This document shows positions 18,933-28,176 of a DNA stretch of 64,000 nt, in pieces. Where the stretch lies: assembly GCF_030150205.1 (NCBI RefSeq), contig NZ_JASLGT010000024.1, forward strand, positions 248,001-312,000. Reading direction: 5' to 3'. The notes below the pieces were generated by a model. It was not told the origin of the DNA, made no database searches, and was given only the letters and a program-made list of their open reading frames with translations. Numbering within the stretch: the stretch's first letter is position 1; every line of letters starts with the position of its first letter. The position numbers and the translations under genes are program-made. The DNA is from Niabella sp. GTDB taxonomy: Bacteria > Bacteroidota > Bacteroidia > Chitinophagales > Chitinophagaceae.

Positions 18933-19943
18933 ATGCAACCATTCAGTGATTATCTAACGACAATAGAAGCAGCGCTTCATGCAGACCCGTTGAATCAGAA
19001 TTATCAAAATTTACATACCCTGCAAGAGGGCAAGTTATCGAAAGGCTTGAGCTTCGAAGCCTTCAACAGGCAGATCCCCGAAATGCAATTGCAACCCAGT
19101 TTACAACGCTTTGCAAATGAGCTCGGGAAACAACCCAATTTTAACCAGCAATTAGGACTTCATCCCGATTTCAGCCATCTCAAACACAGCAATTCCGTTG
19201 AGCACCATTATATTGTCTCTATGTTCGTAGACATCAAGGGATCCACGAATTTATTTAAAAGATATAAACCGCTTACCGTCCTGATTGTAACGAACGCTAT
19301 TCAGCGGGCAGCTATCCATACCTGCCTGTTATTCGGCGGCTATATTCACCGGTTGCAGGGTGACGGCCTTTTTGTTTACTTTGGAGGCAGGAATATCCCA
19401 ATATCGAAAGCTGTTGCCGATGCACTTCAATTTGCATCTGTATTTACTTATTTTGTAAAGAATGACCTCAAAAACCTCTTTAATGAACAGGGGATAGAAA
19501 CCATTTTTACGCGTATAGGAATTGATCTTGGTTATGATGAAGACGTAATATGGGCTCTTGCCGGTGTTGGTGAAATAAGTGAGATTACCACTTGTAGCCT
19601 TCATACCAGCCTTGCCAGTAAAATGCAGGGATACGCACCCAGTAATGGAGTTGTAGCCGGCGATCATATACTTGATGAATCATATTTAGCAAAAGATCTG
19701 TTTGTACCGGTTTGCCATCGGACAAAATACGAGGCCGACAGGTATATATTTCAAATTCCCGAAAAGAGATTTAATTATACCCAATACGATTTTAACTGGA
19801 TGGCTTATCTGAAACGCCAGTCCTACATTGTAAGTGATTTATCGGGCCATCTTCATTTTAAAGATCAATCCGCCTTAAAGCAGCAATCTACAGCAATGCT
19901 TGCCCCGATTGCAGCTGCAAGCAAACCTTACTACCATGGATAA
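18933..19943 (+). CDS. Class III nucleotide cyclase, PycC-like (candidate Pycsar cyclase)
   Basis: This is a 336-residue soluble protein. The cyclase domain covers about residues 93-265. The first metal-binding Asp is D100 in MFVDIKGST and the second is D144 in LQGDGLFVYFGG; SLASKMQGYAPSNGVVAGD is the transition-state helix region, where the usual Asn-Arg pair is changed, as is often seen in PycC. The N-terminal 90 residues are helical without a known domain. On infection it would make a cyclic pyrimidine nucleotide (cUMP or cCMP) that activates the membrane effector. The base preference cannot be read by eye. The next gene overlaps its stop by 8 nt. Confidence 0.85.
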   Translation: MQPFSDYLTTIEAALHADPLNQNYQNLHTLQEGKLSKGLSFEAFNRQIPEMQLQPSLQRFANELGKQPNFNQQLGLHPDFSHLKHSNSVEHHYIVSMFVDIKGSTNLFKRYKPLTVLIVTNAIQRAAIHTCLLFGGYIHRLQGDGLFVYFGGRNIPISKAVADALQFASVFTYFVKNDLKNLFNEQGIETIFTRIGIDLGYDEDVIWALAGVGEISEITTCSLHTSLASKMQGYAPSNGVVAGDHILDESYLAKDLFVPVCHRTKYEADRYIFQIPEKRFNYTQYDFNWMAYLKRQSYIVSDLSGHLHFKDQSALKQQSTAMLAPIAAASKPYYHG

Positions 19944-20619
19944 TAAACAGGAAACACTCTTTGAAAAAGATATGATCGAACTGGGTGAAGTCTTTCCAAA
20001 AATTACGTTGGTAAGACGTAAGCATCCTGAGCTTTGGATTTTGGCAGGAGAACTTGACATCTTTGATACTGAACAACAGTATTGCGGCAGTTTTAAAGTC
20101 CGGATCTATGTTCCTAAATCCTATCCCTACTGTACGGTGTCAGTGCAGGAAACAAGCAAATTTATTCCCCGCGAAGCAGACTGGCATATCAGCACTGAGG
20201 GTTTTTGTTGCCTGGATATCGACCATAAGCTAGTTCAGCAATCAAAGATGGGTATCAATATTACCACATTTATGTTGGAAAAGGTTTACCCTTACTTTGC
20301 AAATCAACTGTATAAACTGGAGCATAAGAAGTATGCGGGGACTGAATATCAACACGAGTTTCATGGCGTAGAACAATACTACCGAGAGGATTTAAAGCTG
20401 GCTCCCAAACAAGCCATTATGGTGCTGCAAAAAATGCTGGAAAAGAAAATAGGCAGAAATGATCCATGTCCCTGCGGCAGTGCTAAAAAATACAAGCACT
20501 GTCATGAAGAAAGATTGGAACGATTGGCCTGGGTAGGTAAAGCTAAACTTGAAGAAGATCTTTCCGGATTCATTAAATTATACCCAGACTATGCTAAAGT
20601 GAGCCTAGAGCTGAAGTAA
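19936..20619 (+). CDS. E2-like (ubiquitin-conjugating fold) protein with SEC-C zinc motif
   Basis: This is a 227-residue protein. Residues 1-145 have the prokaryotic E2 pattern: RIYVPKSYPYCTVSVQE, then IPREADWHISTEGFCCLDID, where C91 or C92 sits at the active-site position. The C-terminal part has a SEC-C metal-binding motif (RNDPCPCGSAKKYKHCH, about residues 174-190). It overlaps the cyclase stop by 8 nt and is certainly co-translated with it. E2 proteins alone are known from short type II CBASS systems, where they act on the nucleotide-making enzyme. In Pycsar this partner is unexpected. An ATG 36 nt upstream would add only a basic stretch overlapping the cyclase. Confidence 0.82.
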   Translation: MDNKQETLFEKDMIELGEVFPKITLVRRKHPELWILAGELDIFDTEQQYCGSFKVRIYVPKSYPYCTVSVQETSKFIPREADWHISTEGFCCLDIDHKLVQQSKMGINITTFMLEKVYPYFANQLYKLEHKKYAGTEYQHEFHGVEQYYREDLKLAPKQAIMVLQKMLEKKIGRNDPCPCGSAKKYKHCHEERLERLAWVGKAKLEEDLSGFIKLYPDYAKVSLELK

Positions 20620-20736
20620 TTTTCATTTATAAAGTTATTTTCATCCAATAAGTTTTTATTAGGAAATCTCGACCCTTTTCTTTATATTATACTATAAATC
20701 AGTCCCTTATAGGTAAAAGCTGATTAAATCAAAATT

Positions 20737-20985
20737 ATGGCAAATCCAATTATAGCCACTTCATTTATTTATGCGCACATTCCTCAACCCTGTTATGCGC
20801 ATGCTTTTGAAAACCGCACTTTCAGAGTTAGAATTAAGCCCACGCAAGGAATTGCCCGTTATCTTACTCAGGCCGAATTCGAGCTCCTTTATCAAGAAGA
20901 AAAAGGAACTGAATGGTATGAACTCCAGATGCAGTGTTTCCACTTCTGCAAAGCTGAGTATTTACGTAGGAATTTGACCGACTAA
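20737..20985 (+). CDS. Small hypothetical protein
   Basis: The 82-residue protein has no recognised domain; it has aromatic and charged residues throughout (FRVRIKPTQGIARYLTQAEF). It is 117 nt after the E2 gene on the same strand and may belong to the same island, but a separate AT-rich promoter region lies before it. An imperfect inverted repeat follows its stop. Confidence 0.5.
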   Translation: MANPIIATSFIYAHIPQPCYAHAFENRTFRVRIKPTQGIARYLTQAEFELLYQEEKGTEWYELQMQCFHFCKAEYLRRNLTD

Positions 20986-20991
20986 ACAGAT

Positions 20992-21020
20992 TGATTAAAT
21001 TTTTAAAGAAAATTTAATCA
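20992..21020. repeat. AT-rich inverted repeat after the small hypothetical gene
   Basis: TGATTAAATTTT (20992-21003) pairs with AAAATTTAATCA (21009-21020) around a 5-nt loop. It stands 6 nt after the stop of the 82-residue protein and may end transcription of the Pycsar-like operon, although no T-tract follows. The nearly 220 nt to the Dam gene hold nothing else. Confidence 0.5.
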
Positions 21021-21239
21021 GTCGTCACATTTAGCTAAGTTAAGAGAAATAGCAAAACCAAGGGAACATGGTTCAGTAAAATCTATGTGTCTTAATCTGT
21101 CGACTTTTAAAAAATAATTTCCTATTCTCTGAAGCACAAAGATCAAAACTCGATCCGTTGGATGATTTTTAAAATGGCTCCGGATTTAAAACAGGTATTT
21201 CTTTTGTTCAGGCGTCGTAATAACAACTAGCTGCTTAGT

Positions 21240-22052
21240 CTAAAACAACATTGGTTGAGGTTGCCGCTCAAGTGGATAATTGGCAGTCAATACCTCTATT
21301 TTCTTTTTCTCGTTTCGATGTTTCACATTTACGGTTACCAGTTGCTCAAATTCTAATGTGGACCAATTATTGGCATGGGTATAGTCCTGCAAAAGCTTTG
21401 AAGGATAAGATGAAAGAAGAAATTTACCTTTTAATGCGGACAGATGCTGTAAAAGATCCTCGAAATCTTTCTTTGTATACCCCTTGTAATGGCCTAAATG
21501 CGAATTAAAATAGGGTGGGTCACAGTAAAAAAAAGAATCTTTGGAATCTCTGGAGCGTATGATATACAGCGCATCAGTGCTTTCCAATTGAACCTTCTCT
21601 AAACGCTGGCAGTACAATTCAGTAAAAGTTTTCTTGTTAAAAAATATCTTTCTTGATGTAGAATCTGCTTCAATATCATATCCCCAGACATTTGCCAACT
21701 GTCCGGCAAAACCTTGCGAAGAAAGTACCCAAACTGCCCAGGCCCGCTTTACGGGGCTGAACAGCTCCGGATTACTGTAAACTACCCAGGCCTGCTTGTG
21801 AAGTTTGCGACTGTGAAGAGTCGATTCAATTTCTGCTAATAGTTCACTGAAAGTATCTTTTATAACCCGGTAGAAATTGATAAGCTCTCCGTTGGTGTCA
21901 TTTAGCACCTCCACCGCCGATGGAGGCTTTGCGAAGAAAATAGCTGCTCCACCAGCAAAAGCTTCTGCATATAAAATATGCGGCGGGATCAATTCAAGAA
22001 TGATTGGAGCCAGCTTTTGCTTTCCTCCATAATAGGTGATTGGTGTTTTCAT
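21240..22052 (-). CDS. Dam-type DNA adenine methyltransferase
   Basis: The 270-residue enzyme has ITYYGGKQKLAPIILELIP and the SAM motif EAFAGGAAIFFAKP, then the catalytic DPPYFNSHLGHYKGYT, in the order typical of D12-class N6-adenine methylases. No restriction endonuclease is next to it, so it is an orphan methylase, as often carried by mobile elements to mask their DNA. It is the last gene of the minus-strand block with the primase-like gene (18 nt apart). Confidence 0.9.
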   Translation of the reverse strand: MKTPITYYGGKQKLAPIILELIPPHILYAEAFAGGAAIFFAKPPSAVEVLNDTNGELINFYRVIKDTFSELLAEIESTLHSRKLHKQAWVVYSNPELFSPVKRAWAVWVLSSQGFAGQLANVWGYDIEADSTSRKIFFNKKTFTELYCQRLEKVQLESTDALYIIRSRDSKDSFFYCDPPYFNSHLGHYKGYTKKDFEDLLQHLSALKGKFLLSSYPSKLLQDYTHANNWSTLEFEQLVTVNVKHRNEKKKIEVLTANYPLERQPQPMLF

Positions 22053-22070
22053 TCAGGCTTCTTTTCTCTA

Positions 22071-23057
22071 TTAAATCTTAATGTTATAGTTGTTGTTGCG
22101 CTGATGGTCTACAATCGGGGATACGCCGAAGCCCTCTCCAGCAAGCCGCCTGACAGCCTCCTTGAAATCTCCCCCACATTCTAAAACAGCATATACTGCA
22201 TATGGCCTGTAACCGCACCCTGGTTTAAATTCCGAGCTGGTGCTGAAGACGGAGAATAATCCCATTTCATGGTTAAAATCCCCTGAACTGCGTTTATCGC
22301 TGTCACCTGGCCGTTTGAGCCATGTGCGCTTCTCATTTCGTCCAACAACTGTCCACCCGTGCTTTTCTAGCAGACCAATAATGTCTCCGCGCTGGTTATA
22401 ATCATCTAAAGGACTCATTTCTCCTGCTGCCCGGATTCTTGATGGAGATTTTTCAACTTTCTTTTCTACATATTGGTTAAGAATTCGTGCCTGATGAAGT
22501 AATGCGTTCCGTTCTGATGCAGTTATTGACGGTATTCTACTTAAGTCATTCTGGACAAAACGATATCCGGGAGACGGAGGAACGACGATATAGCCACCGA
22601 TCCCTCTTGTTTCAATCAATACCTTCACCCTTTCCTTCGGATGCCTTAATTTTTCCTGTTCGGTTACAGGTCTCCTGGCAAGTGCCTGATTGGGCCCTAT
22701 TTCATTGCAGCGATAATAAAAATGATACCCCCCGTTTCGTGATTGTGCAATTACAATTTTCTTAAATAAGTCTGCACTAACCTGTGCGATGCCCGCGCAA
22801 AATTTTACAAATTGGCAACCTTCAGTAAAATACTTCGTATCGACATCAATTACCTCCAAATTACCGCTGGACCTTCCAGTCACCAACGCGATACCCAGGG
22901 CAGCCGGTGAGGAAAACATTTTCTCCAGCGCTGCAGCACCGGGCAGCTGGTCTTGAAAACCTTTCCATTTTGCAATGCTCTGTTTCAATGCGTCTGTTGC
23001 AATTACCGAAAAACCCATTTCCCGGTATTGCATAGCTGTGTTGATTAAAGAGTTCAT
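22071..23057 (-). CDS. Primase-polymerase (Prim-Pol) N-terminal domain protein
   Basis: The 328-residue protein begins like bifunctional DNA primase/polymerase domains: MQYREMGFSVIATD, GIALVTGRSSGNLEVIDVDT (with the Asp pair), NGGYHFYYRC and RGIGGYIVVPPSPGYRFV. The C-terminal third has a short winged/zinc-like segment ending AVYAVLECGGDFKEAVRRLA. A helicase part is missing. It probably primes the transferred DNA strand of the element, like the TraP primases of related elements. Confidence 0.75.
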   Translation of the reverse strand: MNSLINTAMQYREMGFSVIATDALKQSIAKWKGFQDQLPGAAALEKMFSSPAALGIALVTGRSSGNLEVIDVDTKYFTEGCQFVKFCAGIAQVSADLFKKIVIAQSRNGGYHFYYRCNEIGPNQALARRPVTEQEKLRHPKERVKVLIETRGIGGYIVVPPSPGYRFVQNDLSRIPSITASERNALLHQARILNQYVEKKVEKSPSRIRAAGEMSPLDDYNQRGDIIGLLEKHGWTVVGRNEKRTWLKRPGDSDKRSSGDFNHEMGLFSVFSTSSEFKPGCGYRPYAVYAVLECGGDFKEAVRRLAGEGFGVSPIVDHQRNNNYNIKI

Positions 23058-23075
23058 TCTAAACCAGTTTAATAT

Positions 23076-24194
23076 TTATAATTTTGGACCTCCGGAATGG
23101 GGCGGTTGCATTTTGCGTCCGCCGAACAATTTTTTTTGTTGAACCAGGTTTTGAGCGAGCGTTATTGATTTTTCTTCGGTTAACAAGCCAACCAGTGAAG
23201 TAAATCCAGCGTGGGGTATAATTCGACTAAAATCTTCCTCAACGGGGTTTATCATCGTTGAATTCCTGAAGTACTCCGCAACTAATAAACAATCATCTTT
23301 TTTTCCGTAATTCCCCAGGCCGGATAGATCAATTTTTGTCTCCCGCTCGAGTAGTTTGACAGGCACATAGGATCTTAGGTGAATACCTGGCTGAGAAGTA
23401 ATACCATTCTGACCGAATTTTTTGGCAGCTACTAACTCTGCTACCTTTCCATGGTGTCGATACAGCAGGCTTGCCTCCGAAATCCAGTTTGATTCGCGAT
23501 GATTTTTTCCCAGATCCGGATCCATTCTTCCTAAATCCGTGCTTAACAATAGGTATTTAAAGGCTTCTTGTAGTTCATTAAAATGATACCTGCGAATAAC
23601 AACAGGGTTAATAGAATTGATGGGGCTTTCAGTGATTTTCACTTCGTATTTCCGACGATTGTCGTGAAGCCTTTTGTTCAGCTTATCGTTCTCCAAGTTT
23701 TGTTGCCAGTCGATGGTCATAAATTCCCGGTAAATACCCAGGCCGTATTTCGGATCATTTGCTATGAGCGCCAGTTCTAAATAATTAGAATTGGGATCGT
23801 AATTATTATGAAAGTAGAAATCAAATCCCGAAAATGCTTCAAACTCTTTTACAGTTTTTTTGCCAAGATCCAGGTAAATTCCCGCATAAACAGGATGGTT
23901 TTCATAAACTTCTTTCCCCTGGTAAGGAAGCTTTGAAATCTGGAGTATCGTTTCTCCATCGTTTACAGAGATAATCTTTGCACTATGATAATAACCACCT
24001 GTTGTTATCTTAAAATGGATGTTGTCAAACCTTCGTATATCCCCAGCGATTAGTTCTTCAACAGCCTCCTGGATACCAGTGTGGAAACTCTTCTCCTCAA
24101 AGGGTACCGGGAAAAGACAATCGGGGTCTCTGGTTAAAACTCCTGTATAGTCTGTTCCAGTTCTTTGCAAAACATATTTATGCTCTTCAGGCAT
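23076..24194 (-). CDS. Hypothetical protein, paralogue of the next gene
   Basis: This is a 372-residue soluble protein of unknown function. It shares with its neighbour the start pattern KYVLQRTGTDY/KYILELEGKDY, an ATRHLL-like central helix (FKYLLLSTDL), and LSGLGNYGKKDDCLLVAEY/LKGLGNYGDDDMYLLLANY, so both derive from a duplication. The last 40 residues are basic. It lies between the conjugation genes and the primase and is likely an accessory of the element. Confidence 0.7.
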   Translation of the reverse strand: MPEEHKYVLQRTGTDYTGVLTRDPDCLFPVPFEEKSFHTGIQEAVEELIAGDIRRFDNIHFKITTGGYYHSAKIISVNDGETILQISKLPYQGKEVYENHPVYAGIYLDLGKKTVKEFEAFSGFDFYFHNNYDPNSNYLELALIANDPKYGLGIYREFMTIDWQQNLENDKLNKRLHDNRRKYEVKITESPINSINPVVIRRYHFNELQEAFKYLLLSTDLGRMDPDLGKNHRESNWISEASLLYRHHGKVAELVAAKKFGQNGITSQPGIHLRSYVPVKLLERETKIDLSGLGNYGKKDDCLLVAEYFRNSTMINPVEEDFSRIIPHAGFTSLVGLLTEEKSITLAQNLVQQKKLFGGRKMQPPHSGGPKL

Positions 24195-24293
24195 ATGTAT
24201 TCAGAATTAAGTTAAATCGATATTTTTCGCGCCAAATAACCCTGCGCATAGGTTCTTTAGATACCTGTTGACTTTATAAACTAAAATTGTTTT

Positions 24294-25790
24294 CTATAAT
24301 TTCTTTCCCCGCGAACCAGGTGTATTTATAATCCTATCTGTCTGTGATCTTTTCCTTTGAATGTCACCATTTTCATCTGATAGTTTAATATCCGTTTGGC
24401 CTCTTCGTTTCTTCAATGCCAAATCAAGCGCAACCATCAGGCTAATAGATTCCTGATTGTTGTCAAAACTTATATACATACCATTGTCCGATTCTCCGGT
24501 TCTTTGATACTTTGCTATAATAACTGTATTTTTTTCAGTGTCGATTATTTCTGCTCGTTTGATGAAAAGCGGATAACCCATGTCGCTAACCGACTGCGAA
24601 TCAAATAATGACGTTTCCAGTTTTAACAAAGCATCCAGTCCATCATCAACTGTATTAAATGGTGTATCCTGGATCAATGACTCATCGATTGAAATATCTC
24701 TTTTGGAAACGGCAGGGGCGTCCCAAACAACTCTTAACAAAAATGGAGAAACTTGCTGCTGATCAATCTCTTGCCGTAGTTCATCCTTAATTCTATTCAG
24801 TAAAGCTGTATAGCCTGGGTGTGGCAATAGATCGCTGTAGTGCAAAGAATCATTGTTAGCGCATGTAGGATCAATATAATAATTAGCAAGTAACAAATAC
24901 ATATCATCATCACCATAGTTGCCCAATCCTTTCAGGTTTATGTTAGCACATTCTTCAAACGCTTCAATTGGAGTAAAAAATTTCATGTGGATTCCTGGCT
25001 CGGAAACCTTTTCATTTGTGTTAGAGGATTTCACTGCAATTAAACTCACCAGTGGTCCTTCGCCCCGCTGTTTTAAATTGGCCTCCGTCACCCAGCACTT
25101 CTCTTCCAGACCTTCTGCAAGATCTTTATCCAAATGATGTGGCTCTGCTTTTAAAAGATGCCGCGTGGCAGTTGGAAGGTCCTGAAAATGGTAATTATTG
25201 ATTTGATGGATTAATTCGCCATCAATGGGTTCTTTCACGATCTCAACTTTATATGTCCAATCATCCTCATTGAAATGCCGGTCCAGTTCATAATAATTTA
25301 AACTGTTTTCCCAATCAGTAACTGCCTGGTCAATAACAATATTAAATCCCGTCTGAAATTCATATGAATAGGATCCGATTAATAAAAACGGAGAATCAGG
25401 GTCATAATCACTAAATCCTTTGAAATCGAATCCTGTACGTTCCTCAAAATCCTGGATGGGACGATCTTCAAAGAAAAGATAAATGCCCGCTGTTGGCGAC
25501 GCATCCGGGGCGTCATGAAACGATATGCGGCCCACTTGCATAAGTAGTTCATCGTTTTCAACCGAGCGAAGTGATGCGATTTCATGATATCTGTTGCCCC
25601 TGACAGTTTCAGCCACTTCTTCAAACGAGCGTATATCTTTGAGCACCAGCGCATCCATAGCCTCCACTATTGACATAAAATAGTTCGTCTCTCTGAAAGG
25701 CACATAGTACACATGCTCATCATTTCTACCAATGTGTTTACCATAATCTTTTCCTTCCAGTTCCAGGATATACTTGAATTCGTTAGCCAT
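24294..25790 (-). CDS. Hypothetical protein, longer paralogue
   Basis: This is a 498-residue soluble protein of unknown function. Residues 1-350 resemble the adjacent 372-residue protein (TAGIYLFFEDRPIQDFEERT vs YAGIYLDLGKKTVKEFEAFS). About 140 more residues follow, with a basic tail ending SRGKKL. Both proteins have many acidic and aromatic residues. The gene ends 100 nt before its paralogue. Confidence 0.7.
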   Translation of the reverse strand: MANEFKYILELEGKDYGKHIGRNDEHVYYVPFRETNYFMSIVEAMDALVLKDIRSFEEVAETVRGNRYHEIASLRSVENDELLMQVGRISFHDAPDASPTAGIYLFFEDRPIQDFEERTGFDFKGFSDYDPDSPFLLIGSYSYEFQTGFNIVIDQAVTDWENSLNYYELDRHFNEDDWTYKVEIVKEPIDGELIHQINNYHFQDLPTATRHLLKAEPHHLDKDLAEGLEEKCWVTEANLKQRGEGPLVSLIAVKSSNTNEKVSEPGIHMKFFTPIEAFEECANINLKGLGNYGDDDMYLLLANYYIDPTCANNDSLHYSDLLPHPGYTALLNRIKDELRQEIDQQQVSPFLLRVVWDAPAVSKRDISIDESLIQDTPFNTVDDGLDALLKLETSLFDSQSVSDMGYPLFIKRAEIIDTEKNTVIIAKYQRTGESDNGMYISFDNNQESISLMVALDLALKKRRGQTDIKLSDENGDIQRKRSQTDRIINTPGSRGKKL

Positions 25791-25802
25791 TCTATGATAT
25801 TT

Positions 25803-26690
25803 TTAGATTGATTTGCCTCTCTGCTGTCCTCCATCTTGAACAACCCTTGGGGTTTTATTTGGCTTTAGGGTCTCGGATTCAGGGACGGAATTTTTTTTTT
25901 GAGTTTCAGACTTGTCTTGTTCAACTGAGTTCTTACCAGGAATTACACCATTTCCTTGATTCCGCACAAAGCTGACACTCGCCTGCCTGGTATTTTTATC
26001 CTGTAGTATACGTTCAAGGGCCTCCGGCGTACGGAATTGGTCATGATACAGCAATTTGCCTTCCACATCAGTAAAAGTGAACGTGCCGCGTTCCGGATTT
26101 GCCCTTACAAATATCTGACTGTATTTTTCCTGGTTCACGGGGGTAAGTGCTATCTCCCGGCCATCCGCTAAATGGGCCGCAGCAGTAATTTTTTGCTTTT
26201 CGGAGGCAAGTTCCACAAAGGCATAGTCATTCAGCTTGGCCACCTGATCAAAATCACCATAGCGCTTGGTAAGATAATTTCCACTCTCGGTTCTTTGAGA
26301 AAAGTCAAGCTGCACCCACTGACCATATTTTTCTCCGGCCTCATTATAATATGTTTTATGTACGGCCCGGGGATGCTGCTGATCTACCATCAGGATATAG
26401 GCTTCATTAATCGTCACCCGGTCGGCTGCCTTAAACCATTGGGTGACGGTTGTGCCATCTTCATTATAAAAAGTGGCTTTAAACCCATTATAATAGCCTT
26501 TGTTATCTTTTATCTTTATTTCCGGTTCAAAATCCATTCTTCTGTTCTCAATTACTTCTGAAGTGAAGGGCCTTATTTCGGCGCTGCCAGCGGCGAGGGC
26601 CTCGTCAATCTCTTTGTCAAACCGGTTGCCAAAACCGACGTTACCGATTCTTGATTTTAATGCGTCTGCGTTTTCAATAGTTGGTTCCAT
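25803..26690 (-). CDS. Conjugative-element hypothetical protein
   Basis: The 295-residue soluble protein is of a type carried by Bacteroidetes conjugative elements. It has IKIKDNKGYYNGFKATFYNE, a GQWVQLDFSQRTESGNYLTK stretch and a low-complexity, charged tail. No catalytic motif is seen. It starts 31 nt after the basic 170-residue gene and runs in the tra direction. Confidence 0.6.
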   Translation of the reverse strand: MEPTIENADALKSRIGNVGFGNRFDKEIDEALAAGSAEIRPFTSEVIENRRMDFEPEIKIKDNKGYYNGFKATFYNEDGTTVTQWFKAADRVTINEAYILMVDQQHPRAVHKTYYNEAGEKYGQWVQLDFSQRTESGNYLTKRYGDFDQVAKLNDYAFVELASEKQKITAAAHLADGREIALTPVNQEKYSQIFVRANPERGTFTFTDVEGKLLYHDQFRTPEALERILQDKNTRQASVSFVRNQGNGVIPGKNSVEQDKSETQKKNSVPESETLKPNKTPRVVQDGGQQRGKSI

Positions 26691-26721
26691 AATCTGTAAA
26701 TTTTAAAATTGAGAAAATAGA

Positions 26722-27234
26722 TTATCGTCTAACCCCACGGCTCTGGCCGGCAGCCATTTGCCTGCGGGTCCTTTGTGGCATTCGGCGTATTACAGCCTTG
26801 TTTTGAGATGGCGCTGCCTTAGCCTTTTGTGACGATTGCTGCTTTACTTGCTGATTCTCAATTGGTGAAGCTGCTTTCCTGTCCGGAGTAATTAACCATT
26901 TTGCGGCTCTGAATCCGAATGTTCCAACCGCATTCAGAAGATTTCCTGCAAAGACCATAGTATTACGGATGAGTCTGATGTAGGGATTAGGATATAACTG
27001 GCGCAACAGGTTGCGATGCTGTCCACGTATCACCCGGAGTTCTGCTTTTTCATACAGGTTTAATCGTTTACGTTTGTTCTTGTCCGCAATATGCTTATAG
27101 ATATCCCGTTTTGCTTTCAGGAAACTACGGTCTTTTGTGATTCCACTGCCGTATCGTTGTATTAGTTTATCCTCAATGCGTTTCCAGGCTTCAACGTCAC
27201 GTTCCATTCGGCTTTTCTGTTTCTCTTCTTCCAT
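26722..27234 (-). CDS. Basic hypothetical protein of the tra operon
   Basis: The 170-residue protein is rich in Lys/Arg. It has a helical N-terminal half (AKRDIYKHIADKNKRKRLNL), a central hydrophobic patch (MVFAGNLLNAVGTFGF) and an Arg-rich C-terminus (RRMPQRTRRQMAAG). It takes the place of traO-traQ downstream of traN, but I cannot match it to any of them. Confidence 0.6.
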   Translation of the reverse strand: MEEEKQKSRMERDVEAWKRIEDKLIQRYGSGITKDRSFLKAKRDIYKHIADKNKRKRLNLYEKAELRVIRGQHRNLLRQLYPNPYIRLIRNTMVFAGNLLNAVGTFGFRAAKWLITPDRKAASPIENQQVKQQSSQKAKAAPSQNKAVIRRMPQRTRRQMAAGQSRGVRR

Positions 27235-27282
27235 AAAAATTTCTTTTCGTAAGTGAATAAGTTAAATAAGTGAGGTGATCAG

Positions 27283-28149
27283 TCAAGGCCGCTGATCAAG
27301 CTTCTTTACGTTAAGAAGATGCTTTCCTTTCAACTTACAGGTTAGCACACGGTCGCCGTTTTTTTCAAAACCCTCAATTGCCAGGTATTTTCCATCCGCT
27401 ATTGTGAACTGATCAAACGCAAGAACAATTCCCGCAGGGTTGCCTCTAACCGAATTACCCTCATTACTTATTTTTTTAAAAAGAGGAGTTACTTCATGTT
27501 CTGTAATAGAGGATCGCTTGGTTTTCTTCTTGTCCCTGATATAGGAACGGACAAAATCGATCTGGTATGGAAGCTGCGCTTTATTTGTAAGCGATAAGTG
27601 AAAAAACAGCACCCCGTCTTTCAGGTATGTTCCCAATAATGACAGTTGAGCATCTCCCTTTTTTTCAGATTTTGGGCTTTTGCGAAGTGGCTTTTGCGTG
27701 AGGATTGCTTCCGCGCATTGTTCCACTAAAGCATCATTTAGACGATTATCTATAAACTTCACGGGAGCGGAGCTTCCTTGGATATTGTGTGCATTCGTCA
27801 GGTCTATTGTCAGGTTTGCCGGAGCCTGGTTGTATATAATATTGAATGCATAGACCCTTCCATCCCCCGTAAAAACGTGAAGATTTGTTGGAGCTATATT
27901 CTCGGTAGCGGCTCTCAGTTTCAGTACATTACTAACGTCTTTAACCACCTTAGTACGGATTTCCTTACTCCCTCGATCAACGCCTTTAATAGCGTGAGGA
28001 AAAATCAATACGCTGGTTTCGTTATTAGTAATAGCCAGTTCCATAGGTAAGATTGATGCAGCTGGGGCCTTAACCTCCTGAGCATAGATCGAAATACCAG
28101 TCCCAAAGAAAGCAATCATTAAAAATACTTTTTTAAAATGGTGTAACAT
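27283..28149 (-). CDS. traN: Conjugative transposon protein TraN
   Basis: The 288-residue protein has a signal peptide (MIAFFGTGISIYAQ) and a TraN-like (DUF4138) body: LAITNNETSVLIFPHAIKG, the GSKEIRTKV strand and VFTGDGRVYAFNIIYNQ. It is the VirB9-like outer part of the Bacteroidetes conjugation apparatus. It follows traM by 27 nt, as in CTnDOT-type elements. Confidence 0.88.
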   Translation of the reverse strand: MLHHFKKVFLMIAFFGTGISIYAQEVKAPAASILPMELAITNNETSVLIFPHAIKGVDRGSKEIRTKVVKDVSNVLKLRAATENIAPTNLHVFTGDGRVYAFNIIYNQAPANLTIDLTNAHNIQGSSAPVKFIDNRLNDALVEQCAEAILTQKPLRKSPKSEKKGDAQLSLLGTYLKDGVLFFHLSLTNKAQLPYQIDFVRSYIRDKKKTKRSSITEHEVTPLFKKISNEGNSVRGNPAGIVLAFDQFTIADGKYLAIEGFEKNGDRVLTCKLKGKHLLNVKKLDQRP

Positions 28150-28176
28150 AGTCTATGAAAATTTTAAGGTGATGAA

